This document shows, piece by piece, positions 9,204-17,418 of a stretch of 64,000 bases of DNA. How positions within the stretch are numbered: the stretch's first letter is position 1; each line of letters starts with the position of its first letter. The stretch spans positions 31,371 to 95,370 of the forward strand of contig CANQTG010000001.1 in the NCBI GenBank assembly GCA_947626715.1, read 5' to 3'. This DNA comes from an uncultured Lachnospiraceae bacterium. GTDB lineage: Bacteria > Bacillota > Clostridia > Lachnospirales > Lachnospiraceae. Both the position numbers and the translations under genes were made by a program. Below the pieces are notes generated by a model, which searched no databases, was not told where the DNA came from, and saw only the letters and a program-made list of their open reading frames with translations.

Positions 9204-10085
9204 TTAATAAATTAATGAATATTCATCAATATCAGCCTGATTTTTCTGATACCATAAGTATAACTTCCTGACAGCTTCCTTCATATCCGTATAAACCATA
9301 TCCGGCAGTTCATTAAGGAGTCTGCCATTATTGGCAGTATATTCATTCCCCAAGCCCTCCTGACAGACTATGATTTTTTGCGGTGTCTCTGATACTTCAT
9401 TAACTATTTCCGCAAGATTATACAAATCTATCGGTTCCCCACATACCGCATTATATGTATGGAACATCGGTTGATCTAACTTCATAAACTTTTCTAACAT
9501 ACAGCAGAAATCATCTATCCACAAATAATCAAAATAACAATTTCTTCTCATGGATAATGGAATGCCTTTTAACGATTTACAGCACAAATTGGAAATATAT
9601 CTGACCTTCCAATTTTCGTATTTCCCAAAAACTCCAAATAAACGCAGATTATAAATATTCTCACTACTCTCTATCATCTGATTTACAGTATATTTCATCA
9701 ATCCATATTGATCCACGGGAATCGAGTGATCCGATAAATCTATTTCACGTACCATCTGGATAGGATATCTTTTATCATACTCAGCGCCTGAACCAGTATA
9801 TATCATCTTCCCATATAATGCAGAGTACTTGGCCAAATTATGAAATATACGTAAATTGCATTGCAGGATTTTAGTTTCATCTATGGACTTGTTTATTCCA
9901 TTCCCATAAACGGCAAAATGTAAAACAACATCATACCCCTTTAATAAGTACTGCCTGACTGCATTTTCATCCATACAATCCAGTTCCTTACTGGTTGGGG
10001 CGTGTATGGTATATCCTCTTTGCAGCAGATATTCTTTCACATTTCTTCCTAAGAAGCCAGAACCGCCTGTTAATAATATTTTCAT
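9204..10085 (-). CDS. NAD(P)-dependent epimerase/dehydratase (SDR)
   Basis: This extended short-chain dehydrogenase has 293 residues. TGGSGFLG near 6-13 is the Rossmann dinucleotide loop, Y127 and K131 in YGLMK form the catalytic YxxxK pair and S99 in TGSGAEY is the likely third member. It lacks the features of a 4,6-dehydratase and is short, so a sugar ketoreductase or epimerase is likelier. In context it may reduce the 4-keto group of a CDP-dideoxyhexose (abequose/paratose synthase style), or the keto side chain added by the ThDP enzyme upstream, as YerF does in yersiniose synthesis. Both readings are inference. Confidence 0.85.
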   Translation of the reverse strand: MKILLTGGSGFLGRNVKEYLLQRGYTIHAPTSKELDCMDENAVRQYLLKGYDVVLHFAVYGNGINKSIDETKILQCNLRIFHNLAKYSALYGKMIYTGSGAEYDKRYPIQMVREIDLSDHSIPVDQYGLMKYTVNQMIESSENIYNLRLFGVFGKYENWKVRYISNLCCKSLKGIPLSMRRNCYFDYLWIDDFCCMLEKFMKLDQPMFHTYNAVCGEPIDLYNLAEIVNEVSETPQKIIVCQEGLGNEYTANNGRLLNELPDMVYTDMKEAVRKLYLWYQKNQADIDEYSLIY

Positions 10086-10129
10086 TATTCAATCACCTTA
10101 TTTTTACCGATGTTTTTCACTTTCCAATC

Positions 10130-11377
10130 TTATATTGCATACAACACCGTTTCAGACAAATAATTGCTATAGTGTCTAATATATAATTTATATTCTGGCA
10201 CTAATGTTTTTATATAATATGGTATCTCCCATAAATCTTCTTTTTTATGATAAATACAAATAGCAAGTTTAGGCTTGTCTTTCAACAAAATATGTTTTGC
10301 TCCTTTTAATGCTCCTAGTTCAGAGCCCTCAATATCCATTTTAATGAATGTCACTTTTTCCTTAATATATGAGTCAAGTGCGATTACCTTTACTTTTTCT
10401 GAAGCTATATCGAATTGCTTTGAAGGATCTCCAACCGCTCCTAATATTCCTAACTCCGAAAAGTGAGAGGAAGAATTTCCCAAAGGAGAAAATTCCAAGT
10501 ATTCGTTATCACTCCACAAGCCATACGGCAATAATTCAATCTTATCTACTGCCAGATTACTTATTTTTTCTTTACATTTTTCAACATTTGCCTTATCAGG
10601 TTCAAAAGCATAGATCTTTTTATATTCTAGGCCCAACTCAGCCATTTTCTTAATAAATAACTCTCCTGTAGAAAAATCAAAGCAGCCTCCGTCAACAAAT
10701 ACCTCATCTTCTCCAAAATCCATTATTTTATCAAAATACTGTTTCTCAAACGACTCTTTAAGAAAATAATAATCGTAATATTTATATATATCCTCCTCAT
10801 GTATGCCTTTTTCTACTAACAAGCTAAATATCTCTTCACAGACACCTTTATGCATAGGGCTAATAATAATAACATGGTTATTCATAAGCTTCTGCTCTAA
10901 TAGCTCATCCAATGAAATGACAGATATTCCATCTATTTTTGTATGCAGTTTCTCCGCACTACTGTCGCAAAATCGGCTGACTCTTACTCTCCCCCCCTCT
11001 TTCGGAAGGGACTGATCATTTAATCCAAGTCCAAACACGCAGCAGAATTCTCTACACAGTCCCCTTTGCTTGATCAATTTGACCATCTCTACATAATTCG
11101 GATGAAGGAGAGGTTCTCCATAACCATATAAATTGATAACTTTGATCCGCTCTGGAAATTCTTCCAAATCATCCAAGATCTTAAGGAATAATTCCATAGA
11201 CATTTTTTCATGTCTTTCCTTTATCATAAAATCGCTATTATTGCATGGACAAAATTTACAGGCAAAATTACACGCTCCACACGGATCTAAAAACAAGACA
11301 AAGGGGGCTTCTAAAGGTACCGCTTCTTCCAGCTTGGTCCTTGCATTACTATATTCTAATCGATCTCTATTGAGCAT
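10130..11377 (-). CDS. Chimera: truncated radical SAM domain + FkbM-type methyltransferase
   Basis: Residues 1 to about 107 match the start of a radical SAM protein: CNFACKFC (C36, C40, C43; CX3CX2C for the 4Fe-4S cluster) and NLYGYGEP at 82-89. The barrel then stops. From FCCVFGLGLN (about 111) the sequence is a different family: a small Rossmann-like domain ending RFCDSS...IDGISVISLDEL, common at the front of FkbM proteins, then an FkbM SAM-dependent O-methyltransferase with FVDGGCFDFSTGE (227-239), FEPD (258-261) and IKMDIEGSELGALKGA. Full radical SAM enzymes of this kind have roughly three times this amount of barrel. The gene is in frame with a normal start, so it is either a real fusion or the product of an in-frame deletion that merged two genes. 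The methyltransferase half should be active. Confidence 0.82.
   Translation of the reverse strand: MLNRDRLEYSNARTKLEEAVPLEAPFVLFLDPCGACNFACKFCPCNNSDFMIKERHEKMSMELFLKILDDLEEFPERIKVINLYGYGEPLLHPNYVEMVKLIKQRGLCREFCCVFGLGLNDQSLPKEGGRVRVSRFCDSSAEKLHTKIDGISVISLDELLEQKLMNNHVIIISPMHKGVCEEIFSLLVEKGIHEEDIYKYYDYYFLKESFEKQYFDKIMDFGEDEVFVDGGCFDFSTGELFIKKMAELGLEYKKIYAFEPDKANVEKCKEKISNLAVDKIELLPYGLWSDNEYLEFSPLGNSSSHFSELGILGAVGDPSKQFDIASEKVKVIALDSYIKEKVTFIKMDIEGSELGALKGAKHILLKDKPKLAICIYHKKEDLWEIPYYIKTLVPEYKLYIRHYSNYLSETVLYAI
10991..10997 (-). repeat. G7 tract inside the radical SAM/FkbM gene
   Basis: Seven C on the plus strand (G7 coding) encode E-G-G in the small Rossmann-like domain near residues 127-129. 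The frame is intact on both sides, so this tract is in its ON length. Confidence 0.93.
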
Positions 11378-11415
11378 TTATCCTGTCCCTCCCTTTATTT
11401 TATCTATAAAAAACT

Positions 11416-13188
11416 TCAGTTTTCGTCATACGGCCACATTCTCTCCAACGGTCCTGACATCATTCTGCCATTTTTTCCAACAATCGCTTTTACTCTTGGC
11501 GATACCGTTTCTTCCGGCGAAACCATCAACTCACACAATAACGGAGTGTTATCCTCCATGATTTCCGGTAATATCATATCCAATTCTTTGTTATTATGAA
11601 TTCGATAAGTTTTAAATCCATATGCTTCCGCCACCTTAGCAATATCGGGCATAGTCAAGCCGCTTCCCGCTTCACTGGCTACATAATGACCCTCAAAATT
11701 ATTTCTTTGCATAGCGCGTATACTCGCATAGCCATCATTATTCCATATAAACATTTTCACGGGAAGCTTCAATCGATGTAGCGTTTCCAACTCCTGAATA
11801 TTTAACTGAAACGCCCCGTCTCCATTGATCAATATAGTTCTCCTCCTGCCGTTTGCTATACATGAACCAATCGAATAAGGCAGCCCGAACCCCATTGAGC
11901 CAAGTCCTGCGGCATTTTTCATTTTCTGCCCCTTTTTCAGCTTGAACGCCTGATAGGTAATCTCTCCCGCTCCACCCGAACTTTCAGGTACAATAACATC
12001 ATCTTCCTTCAACAGCTCGCATAATTTACCAATAAAGTAATATGCGCTGACATAATCTTCTCTCCCTGCATGTTCTTTTGTAATAACCGGATATTTCCTT
12101 CGTACTTCCTTAGAATATACAAGCCATTGACGCCACATATTTTTCTGTTTTATAATAGCAGAAATATTTTTATCGTCTTCTATACAGCTCAGTAAATCTG
12201 CTAAAAATTCTTTGGCATCGCATACTGCCGTCACCTTTTTATCAACATTCATTCTTCTGATTTCATTTTCATCAATATCTACAATAACCTTTTTAGCGCA
12301 TTTCCCAAAATTTTTATCATTAAATGCCGTAACGCTGGTATCCAAACGACAGCCAATGGACAAGATAAGATCCGCTTCCTGTAAGATCAGGTTGGCGCCT
12401 CTGTCGCCCATAATGCCGGGATGACCCACATATCGTGCATCCTCTTCGCCAAACATATCGATTGTTTTCCATGTAGTTTCTACTGGAATCGGCAATTTAT
12501 CCAATAGACGATACAAGGTTTCCACCGCATTTGCCAGCTTAATACCATTTCCCGCCAACAGCAATGGCTTTTGGGAGCGTTTCAGCAATTCTACTGTTTT
12601 GACAATAGCATCCGTTATATCATTTTTATTATATTGCTCCGGTTTATAGCCGCACAAGCTCTGCTCATCTAACATAACAGCCTGTACATCTAAGGGAATA
12701 TCCAACCACACAGGCCCAAACCTTCCTGTTGTCGCTTCATAATATGCTTTCTCTAAATGATATTTTATTTCCGTTGGTTCTAAGATCTGTACCGCATACT
12801 TTGTAATCGGTTTCACCATAGGTATTATCTGCACTTCTTGTGAGCCGATCTGTCTAACACCTTTATCGCCAACCAAATCCTCTCTCTTGGATTGTCCTGA
12901 AATAATAAACATTGGCGTAGAATCTATCCAGCCTGCCGTAACGCCCGTAATTGCGTTGGTCGCGCCGGGGCCTGATGTAACCAATACCACTCCCGGCGTA
13001 TTTGTATGCTGCGCATATGCCTCTGCAGCGATCGCAGCTCCCTGTTCATGTAAAAAACAGATATATTCAATATTAGACTTTCCAATAGAATCATCCAGAT
13101 GCATCGCTCCCCCTCCCGGAAGCATAAACGCATGTTTGACCCCTTTATTCTCTAAAAATTGAAATACATAATCTGATAGCTTAATCAT
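11416..13188 (-). CDS. ThDP-dependent enzyme, acetolactate-synthase-like (YerE-type candidate)
   Basis: The 590-residue protein has the three-domain layout of acetohydroxyacid synthase. E48 in LHEQGAAIAAEAYA is the ThDP-activating glutamate, TSGPGATNAITGV is the conserved ALS loop and the C-terminal domain has NGDG followed by NNDGY for Mg-diphosphate. No small regulatory subunit or ilv gene is nearby. The gene sits in a CDP-dideoxysugar block, where the known homologue YerE uses pyruvate to add a two-carbon acetyl branch to C4 of a CDP-3,6-dideoxy-4-ketosugar. The YerE assignment is inferred from context; the protein family is clear. A housekeeping acetolactate synthase is less likely here. 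Confidence 0.88.
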   Translation of the reverse strand: MIKLSDYVFQFLENKGVKHAFMLPGGGAMHLDDSIGKSNIEYICFLHEQGAAIAAEAYAQHTNTPGVVLVTSGPGATNAITGVTAGWIDSTPMFIISGQSKREDLVGDKGVRQIGSQEVQIIPMVKPITKYAVQILEPTEIKYHLEKAYYEATTGRFGPVWLDIPLDVQAVMLDEQSLCGYKPEQYNKNDITDAIVKTVELLKRSQKPLLLAGNGIKLANAVETLYRLLDKLPIPVETTWKTIDMFGEEDARYVGHPGIMGDRGANLILQEADLILSIGCRLDTSVTAFNDKNFGKCAKKVIVDIDENEIRRMNVDKKVTAVCDAKEFLADLLSCIEDDKNISAIIKQKNMWRQWLVYSKEVRRKYPVITKEHAGREDYVSAYYFIGKLCELLKEDDVIVPESSGGAGEITYQAFKLKKGQKMKNAAGLGSMGFGLPYSIGSCIANGRRRTILINGDGAFQLNIQELETLHRLKLPVKMFIWNNDGYASIRAMQRNNFEGHYVASEAGSGLTMPDIAKVAEAYGFKTYRIHNNKELDMILPEIMEDNTPLLCELMVSPEETVSPRVKAIVGKNGRMMSGPLERMWPYDEN

Positions 13189-13197
13189 ACGTCCCTC

Positions 13198-14256
13198 TTA
13201 TTTCTGTCCTCCAAACATTTTATATTCTACATATTCCGCCATTACATGCCCAATAAAAATATGCGCCTCTTGGATACGCGGTGTAATGAGAGAAGGGATT
13301 TTAATTATATAGTCTGCCGCACCATTCAGCTCCGGATTTTCAAATCCTCCCATCATCAGCACAGAAATCAAACTATTTTTCTCTGCATACCGTAATGCCG
13401 CCAGAACATTTTTACTATTCCCGCTCGTTGTGATCCCTATGACCATATCGCCGGCTTGAGCTTTTGCTTCTAGTTGTCTTGCAAATATCCGTTCAAAACT
13501 GTAATCATTTCCAATCGCCGTTAAGGTGGAAGTATTTACCGACAGCGCTTCCGCATTTAGCCCCGGCCGCTCTTTATAGAAACGGCTGATAAACTCCGCC
13601 GCAATATGTTGTGCGTCAGCAGCGCTTCCGCCATTTCCGCATAAGTAAATTCCGCCGTCATTTTCCAATATTGAAATAATCCTGTCCCCGATCTTCATAA
13701 CCGTGTCCATAAGTTCCTGATCGGACGCCAGCTTTTTAAATATGTTGGTATGTTCCTCTAAACGCTGTAAAAAATAATTGTGCGCACACCCTTCATCATT
13801 ATATTTTTCTAATATGGAAATGATTTCCCAGATACAACCCATTCCGCCATCGTTCTGCAAAATGATATCCGCCGCATTCTTGGCTTTATCTATCGCATTA
13901 GCCGGACATAAACCCAAACCCGCATAAGCAAGCGGTTCTATATCATATTTACCATCACCTATGTAACAAATATTCTCTCTGGCAACTCCTGTTCCCTGCT
14001 CGATTTGCTGCATAGTCTCTCTTTTCGTTTTATTCCCACGATAAAAATATTCCCACGGGAATCTCTTTTCAAAATAATCTACGATTTCTGTATCTTCGCC
14101 CGTAATAGCCGCCAATTTGTACCCTCTGCGATGCAATTCAAAAATAGCGTCAATATCCTTCAGATTGATCTGCTTCTGTTCATTTCCATTAGAATCAATG
14201 ATAACAGAGCCGTCTGTAATAACCCCATCAATATCAAATACGATCAGTTCTATCAT
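13198..14256 (-). CDS. HAD phosphatase (KdsC-like) fused to SIS isomerase (GmhA-like)
   Basis: Two enzymes occupy one 352-residue chain. Residues 1-150 form a type-C0 HAD phosphatase like KdsC, with D8 and D10 in FDIDGVITDG and GDGKYD (100-105) as the metal-binding motif. Residues 157-350 form a SIS-domain phosphosugar isomerase closest to GmhA, with CGNGGSAADAQH at 206-217, SVNTSTLTAIGND and TTSGNSKNV. GmhA turns sedoheptulose 7-phosphate into heptose 7-phosphate, and KdsC-type HADs remove phosphate from ulosonic-acid 8/9-phosphates. Next to a NeuB-like synthase this suggests isomerisation, PEP condensation and dephosphorylation in one route. The linker around 151-160 is short and there is no internal stop or obvious restart, so the fusion appears real. 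Confidence 0.9.
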   Translation of the reverse strand: MIELIVFDIDGVITDGSVIIDSNGNEQKQINLKDIDAIFELHRRGYKLAAITGEDTEIVDYFEKRFPWEYFYRGNKTKRETMQQIEQGTGVARENICYIGDGKYDIEPLAYAGLGLCPANAIDKAKNAADIILQNDGGMGCIWEIISILEKYNDEGCAHNYFLQRLEEHTNIFKKLASDQELMDTVMKIGDRIISILENDGGIYLCGNGGSAADAQHIAAEFISRFYKERPGLNAEALSVNTSTLTAIGNDYSFERIFARQLEAKAQAGDMVIGITTSGNSKNVLAALRYAEKNSLISVLMMGGFENPELNGAADYIIKIPSLITPRIQEAHIFIGHVMAEYVEYKMFGGQK

Positions 14257-14277
14257 TTTGATAAACCATGCCTTCCT

Positions 14278-15102
14278 CTAACCTCTCAGTTTTCTTTTAA
14301 CTTCCTCTTCCTTTGCAGTGAGTACCTTCTCACCTGTTCCCATGATTTTTTCCGTATCTCTGATATTCTTTACGAGCGCGCATAGCTCATAGGGCTCTAT
14401 TGAAGCTTTCTGATCTGAACCATACATTGTCTTGTCTAACGTAATATGTCTTTCTACGGAGGCAGCGCCCGCTGCCACAGCGCACATACTCACCAATATC
14501 CCTTCTTCATGTCCGCTATAGCCCACCCTGCATTGGTATCTGTCTCCAAGCGTTTTTATCAGCTTCAGGTTCGCATCCTCCATCGGCATTGGATAGGTGC
14601 TGTTGCAATGCAGCAATTCAAACGGGCAATCCCGCTTTCTGAATATTTCCACCGCATGATCGATCTCGCTTAACGTACTCATTCCCGTAGCAATAAAAGT
14701 ATATTTTCCTTCTTTTGCAATCTCCGTAAGCAAATCATCTCTCGTCAGCATAGCAGACGCCACTTTATTATATTTACAGTTATATTGTTGTATAAAAAGC
14801 TGTGAGTCAATATCCCATGCCGACGCATACCATTCTATCCCTTTTTCATGGCAGTATCTGTCAATCTCATCATATTCTTCCTTGCCAAACTCCAAGCCTT
14901 CCTTTTGGGCGCGCTGCGTTTCTCCCCAAGGACTTTGCCGAGGGCTGTCCAGATATTCTTTTGTATATACCTTGTCCACAGTCCGTTTTTGAAACTTCAC
15001 CGCATCACATCCGGCCACAACAGCCGCGTCAATCAAACGCTTTGCTAAACGAATATCCCCATTATGATTGATTCCTATTTCTGCCGCAATAAATGTACGC
15101 AT
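14278..15102 (-). CDS. NeuB-family sialic/ulosonic acid synthase lacking the SAF domain
   Basis: The TIM-barrel condenses PEP with an aldose. EIGINHNG, VKFQKR, CNSTYPMPMEDANL and GYSGHEEG are the NeuB signature blocks that bind PEP, metal and sugar. The start at 15102 (GGGAG seven bases upstream) is chosen over 15120 because MRTFIAAEIG is the family N-terminus. At 274 residues it ends soon after the barrel and has no C-terminal antifreeze-like SAF domain, which in NeuB reaches into the partner active site, so its substrate may differ from ManNAc. It follows a candidate promoter with a leader of about 150 nt and is the first gene of the left-hand unit. No CMP-sugar synthetase (NeuA/KdsB) is seen. 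Confidence 0.88.
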   Translation of the reverse strand: MRTFIAAEIGINHNGDIRLAKRLIDAAVVAGCDAVKFQKRTVDKVYTKEYLDSPRQSPWGETQRAQKEGLEFGKEEYDEIDRYCHEKGIEWYASAWDIDSQLFIQQYNCKYNKVASAMLTRDDLLTEIAKEGKYTFIATGMSTLSEIDHAVEIFRKRDCPFELLHCNSTYPMPMEDANLKLIKTLGDRYQCRVGYSGHEEGILVSMCAVAAGAASVERHITLDKTMYGSDQKASIEPYELCALVKNIRDTEKIMGTGEKVLTAKEEEVKRKLRG

Positions 15103-15261
15103 AATGCCTCTCCCTCGCATAATATTAATAGTTTCATTTCCTCCTCTTAAATCAGCATCGGTTCAGAGCTTGTTAGCGCTACCCTTCTTTCTTTAGATGA
15201 TACAAAATCATTTGGAAAATGTTTTATTTATCTCTTGATATACTACCGCTAGCCTTATAAA

Positions 15262-15290
15262 TATATAACATAAATCTCTCTATTTTACAA
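15262..15290 (-). promoter_or_regulatory. Candidate sigma-A promoter for the 15-0 kb unit
   Basis: On the minus strand TTGTAA (15285-15290) is followed by a 17-bp spacer and TATATA (15262-15267), with TGT directly before the -10. Transcription would start near 15255, leaving a leader of about 150 nt before the NeuB-like gene. The area is AT-rich, so chance matches are possible. Confidence 0.55.
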
Positions 15291-15297
15291 CCACCAT

Positions 15298-15332
15298 CTT
15301 GCTTTTAATAAAGCTACGCCTTTAAAAGCAAG
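15298..15332. repeat. 11-bp perfect inverted repeat overlapping a stop codon
   Basis: CTTGCTTTTAA (15298-15308) pairs perfectly with TTAAAAGCAAG (15322-15332) around a 13-nt loop. The right arm contains the stop codon of the GT gene at 15322. No T-run follows on either strand, so it is a weak terminator at best. It lies seven bases upstream of the -35 of the candidate promoter and could be an operator. Confidence 0.6.
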
Positions 15333-16314
15333 GCTTATTCCTACATTTTCTTTGATAAAACCATATTATTTTATATACATAATCCATTATCCAACATGGG
15401 CAAAGCGAAATAATCAATATTACAGGTATCGGTACATTACTGACCAATTTCCATTTATCCAAATATTTTATACATTGCCTAAAAGTGTATCCATGCAGCC
15501 TTCGTAATTTAATAAAACCAATCCACGAAAACCACGTGCTGGAACTAAACTTTTTTATGACTGCCCGTTTTTCTTTGCTGTAAACATCCGGAAGTTCCAT
15601 TATCGTTTTATAAGTCTTTTCAACAAAAACCGATAAAGTTCGTTTTTCTTTTACATGTCCTGAAATTTCTAATGGCATCTCAAGAAGTGCCGGATAGTTT
15701 TCCCCTCCAAGGCAAAGCAGCAAGCCTTTAAAATCATTTATTTCGGCAATACTTCTAAGCACTATTTCTATATCCATATATTTTTCATCCGTAACGCATT
15801 GTTTTACATTCTCCACAGTATAGTTTTTAAATATATCTCTATGGAGTATAGGTATCGCTAACATTTGTAACTTCCATGCACAATCCCTGAAAAATTCTAT
15901 TCGGTCAAAATATTCCGTTGTTTCTTCTCCTTTTCGGTATAATGCATTATAAACAATAATATCATACTCTTTATCCAAATATTCCATTACCTTATCAATT
16001 CCCTCTATCCGTGGTAAAAATTTATCAGAACAGTGCCAAAGATACTCAGCATCAACTTTTAACTTACTATCAGATACTCTCTGAATATCTTGCTGTGAAT
16101 CATAATGAGCATAATGAACATTTTCAAATCCCAATTTGTGATATTCCTCAATAATGATTTCCAGACGTTCATCATCGCTTCCATCAAATAAGTATAAGCC
16201 TATATTTCTTTTATATAAAGGACTAACCAACTTTCGTAATAATTCTCTCACAAAATCCTCTCTATCTTTGGTAAGGATACTAATAGCCAGCTTGTATTTA
16301 TATTTTCTTTCCAT
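15322..16314 (-). CDS. GT2-like glycosyltransferase (RfbV/abequosyltransferase-like)
   Basis: This 330-residue GT-A type enzyme opens with LAISILTKDRE in place of the usual VPTYN start. LFDGSDDE near residues 42-49 is the nucleotide-binding block and HCSDKFLP near 114-121 takes the DxD position. The resemblance is to O-antigen transferases that add dideoxyhexoses, which would fit the CDP-dideoxysugar block just downstream, but that link is a weak inference. A hydrophobic stretch near the C-terminus (VPIPVILIISLCPCWIM) could tether it to the membrane. GAGGG six bases upstream supports the start. It is the last gene before the inverted repeat. Confidence 0.7.
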   Translation of the reverse strand: MERKYKYKLAISILTKDREDFVRELLRKLVSPLYKRNIGLYLFDGSDDERLEIIIEEYHKLGFENVHYAHYDSQQDIQRVSDSKLKVDAEYLWHCSDKFLPRIEGIDKVMEYLDKEYDIIVYNALYRKGEETTEYFDRIEFFRDCAWKLQMLAIPILHRDIFKNYTVENVKQCVTDEKYMDIEIVLRSIAEINDFKGLLLCLGGENYPALLEMPLEISGHVKEKRTLSVFVEKTYKTIMELPDVYSKEKRAVIKKFSSSTWFSWIGFIKLRRLHGYTFRQCIKYLDKWKLVSNVPIPVILIISLCPCWIMDYVYKIIWFYQRKCRNKPCF

Positions 16315-16326
16315 ATCTTTCCCTCT

Positions 16327-17250
16327 CTATTCTCTATGATTTAGGCGATTTATACTTTCTCTTTCATTATGTAACATACTCAAATATTCTTTGCGAGTTT
16401 CCAATGCATTTTCATACATAAAACGCAATCGTTCTCTTAATCCGCGATATTTAACATTAGTTGATACATCTTCTAAATGAATTACCAAAATATCAGGAAG
16501 GTAAACCGTTAAAAGCCCTTTTTCTCTCAATTTATATAATAAGGTATCTTCTTCTTTATAAAAAGCTTTTTTTTCAATAAGCATATCATATTTTTCAAAA
16601 AATTTTTCTGAAAATATCCAAAAGCATCCATGAAGCATCACATCCTTTTTTACGAGCTTTACACACATAGGCTGATCATTCTTTTTAATAATATTTTTTA
16701 AACAGTTTTCTAATTTACGGATTTGCATAACAAAAAAATAATAAATTACCATTAAATGTATCTTATCCAAAATTAACATTTTTTTTAGCCATATCATGTA
16801 TCGCTTAATCTGCTCTTCCGTTTCCAACTGATCTTCCGTCATATTAACATCTGCACCATATTTATTAATAATACGCGGTCCCGCCACTGCAAATTTATAT
16901 TGTTCATAGTATTTTTTGATTTTTTCATAAAAAGCAGTTTCTAATAAAAGCGTATCATTATTCATAAGTATTAAAAAATTATATTTATATTTCCGATTTA
17001 CATAATGGATTCCATAATTATTTCCACCCGAAAAGCTTGTATTTCCCTCATTGTGGATCAGATCAATATATTCATTTTTTCTATATCTTTTTTGCAGTAA
17101 GATATATGAATTGTCAGGAGAATTATTATCCACAATTACAATTTGATAATTATCCGTATCAATATTTTTTATTATATATTCCACACACTCAAAAGTTGTT
17201 TCAACTGCCATATAATGAAGTATAATAAAAATTATTTTTTTTTCCATCAT
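16327..17250 (-). CDS. GT2 glycosyltransferase (rhamnosyltransferase-type)
   Basis: The start at 17250 (GGGAG four to seven bases before the double ATG) gives 307 residues; the longer in-frame extension has no family content. Motifs are VDNNSPDNS, NEGNTSFSGGNNYG and LMNNDTLL, the last taking the DxD place. This set is typical of the cd04186 group that includes rhamnosyl- and galactofuranosyltransferases. HGCFWIFSEKFFEKYD marks the acceptor region. The gene is very AT-rich, with many Lys, Ile, Tyr and Asn codons, like its neighbours up to 37 kb. It lies between two other GT genes in the same transcript. Confidence 0.85.
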   Translation of the reverse strand: MMEKKIIFIILHYMAVETTFECVEYIIKNIDTDNYQIVIVDNNSPDNSYILLQKRYRKNEYIDLIHNEGNTSFSGGNNYGIHYVNRKYKYNFLILMNNDTLLLETAFYEKIKKYYEQYKFAVAGPRIINKYGADVNMTEDQLETEEQIKRYMIWLKKMLILDKIHLMVIYYFFVMQIRKLENCLKNIIKKNDQPMCVKLVKKDVMLHGCFWIFSEKFFEKYDMLIEKKAFYKEEDTLLYKLREKGLLTVYLPDILVIHLEDVSTNVKYRGLRERLRFMYENALETRKEYLSMLHNERESINRLNHRE

Positions 17251-17418
17251 TTTACTCCCTTTATTAAACCAACTATTTTCATTTCCTTTTTTAATCAAAT
17301 GAACTGTTGATTGCTTTTCTATAAACACACTTTGTCTCAATCCTAACAATTTTATACGACTGATCCTTTGATATATGAAAATGTCTGATTAAATAAACGG
17401 CCTTTATATTTTTACCTT

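Noticed and set aside
11416..13188. Housekeeping acetolactate synthase (ilvB)
   Set aside because: No ilv gene or small subunit is nearby, and the context is entirely sugar metabolism; a YerE-like role fits better, though unproven.
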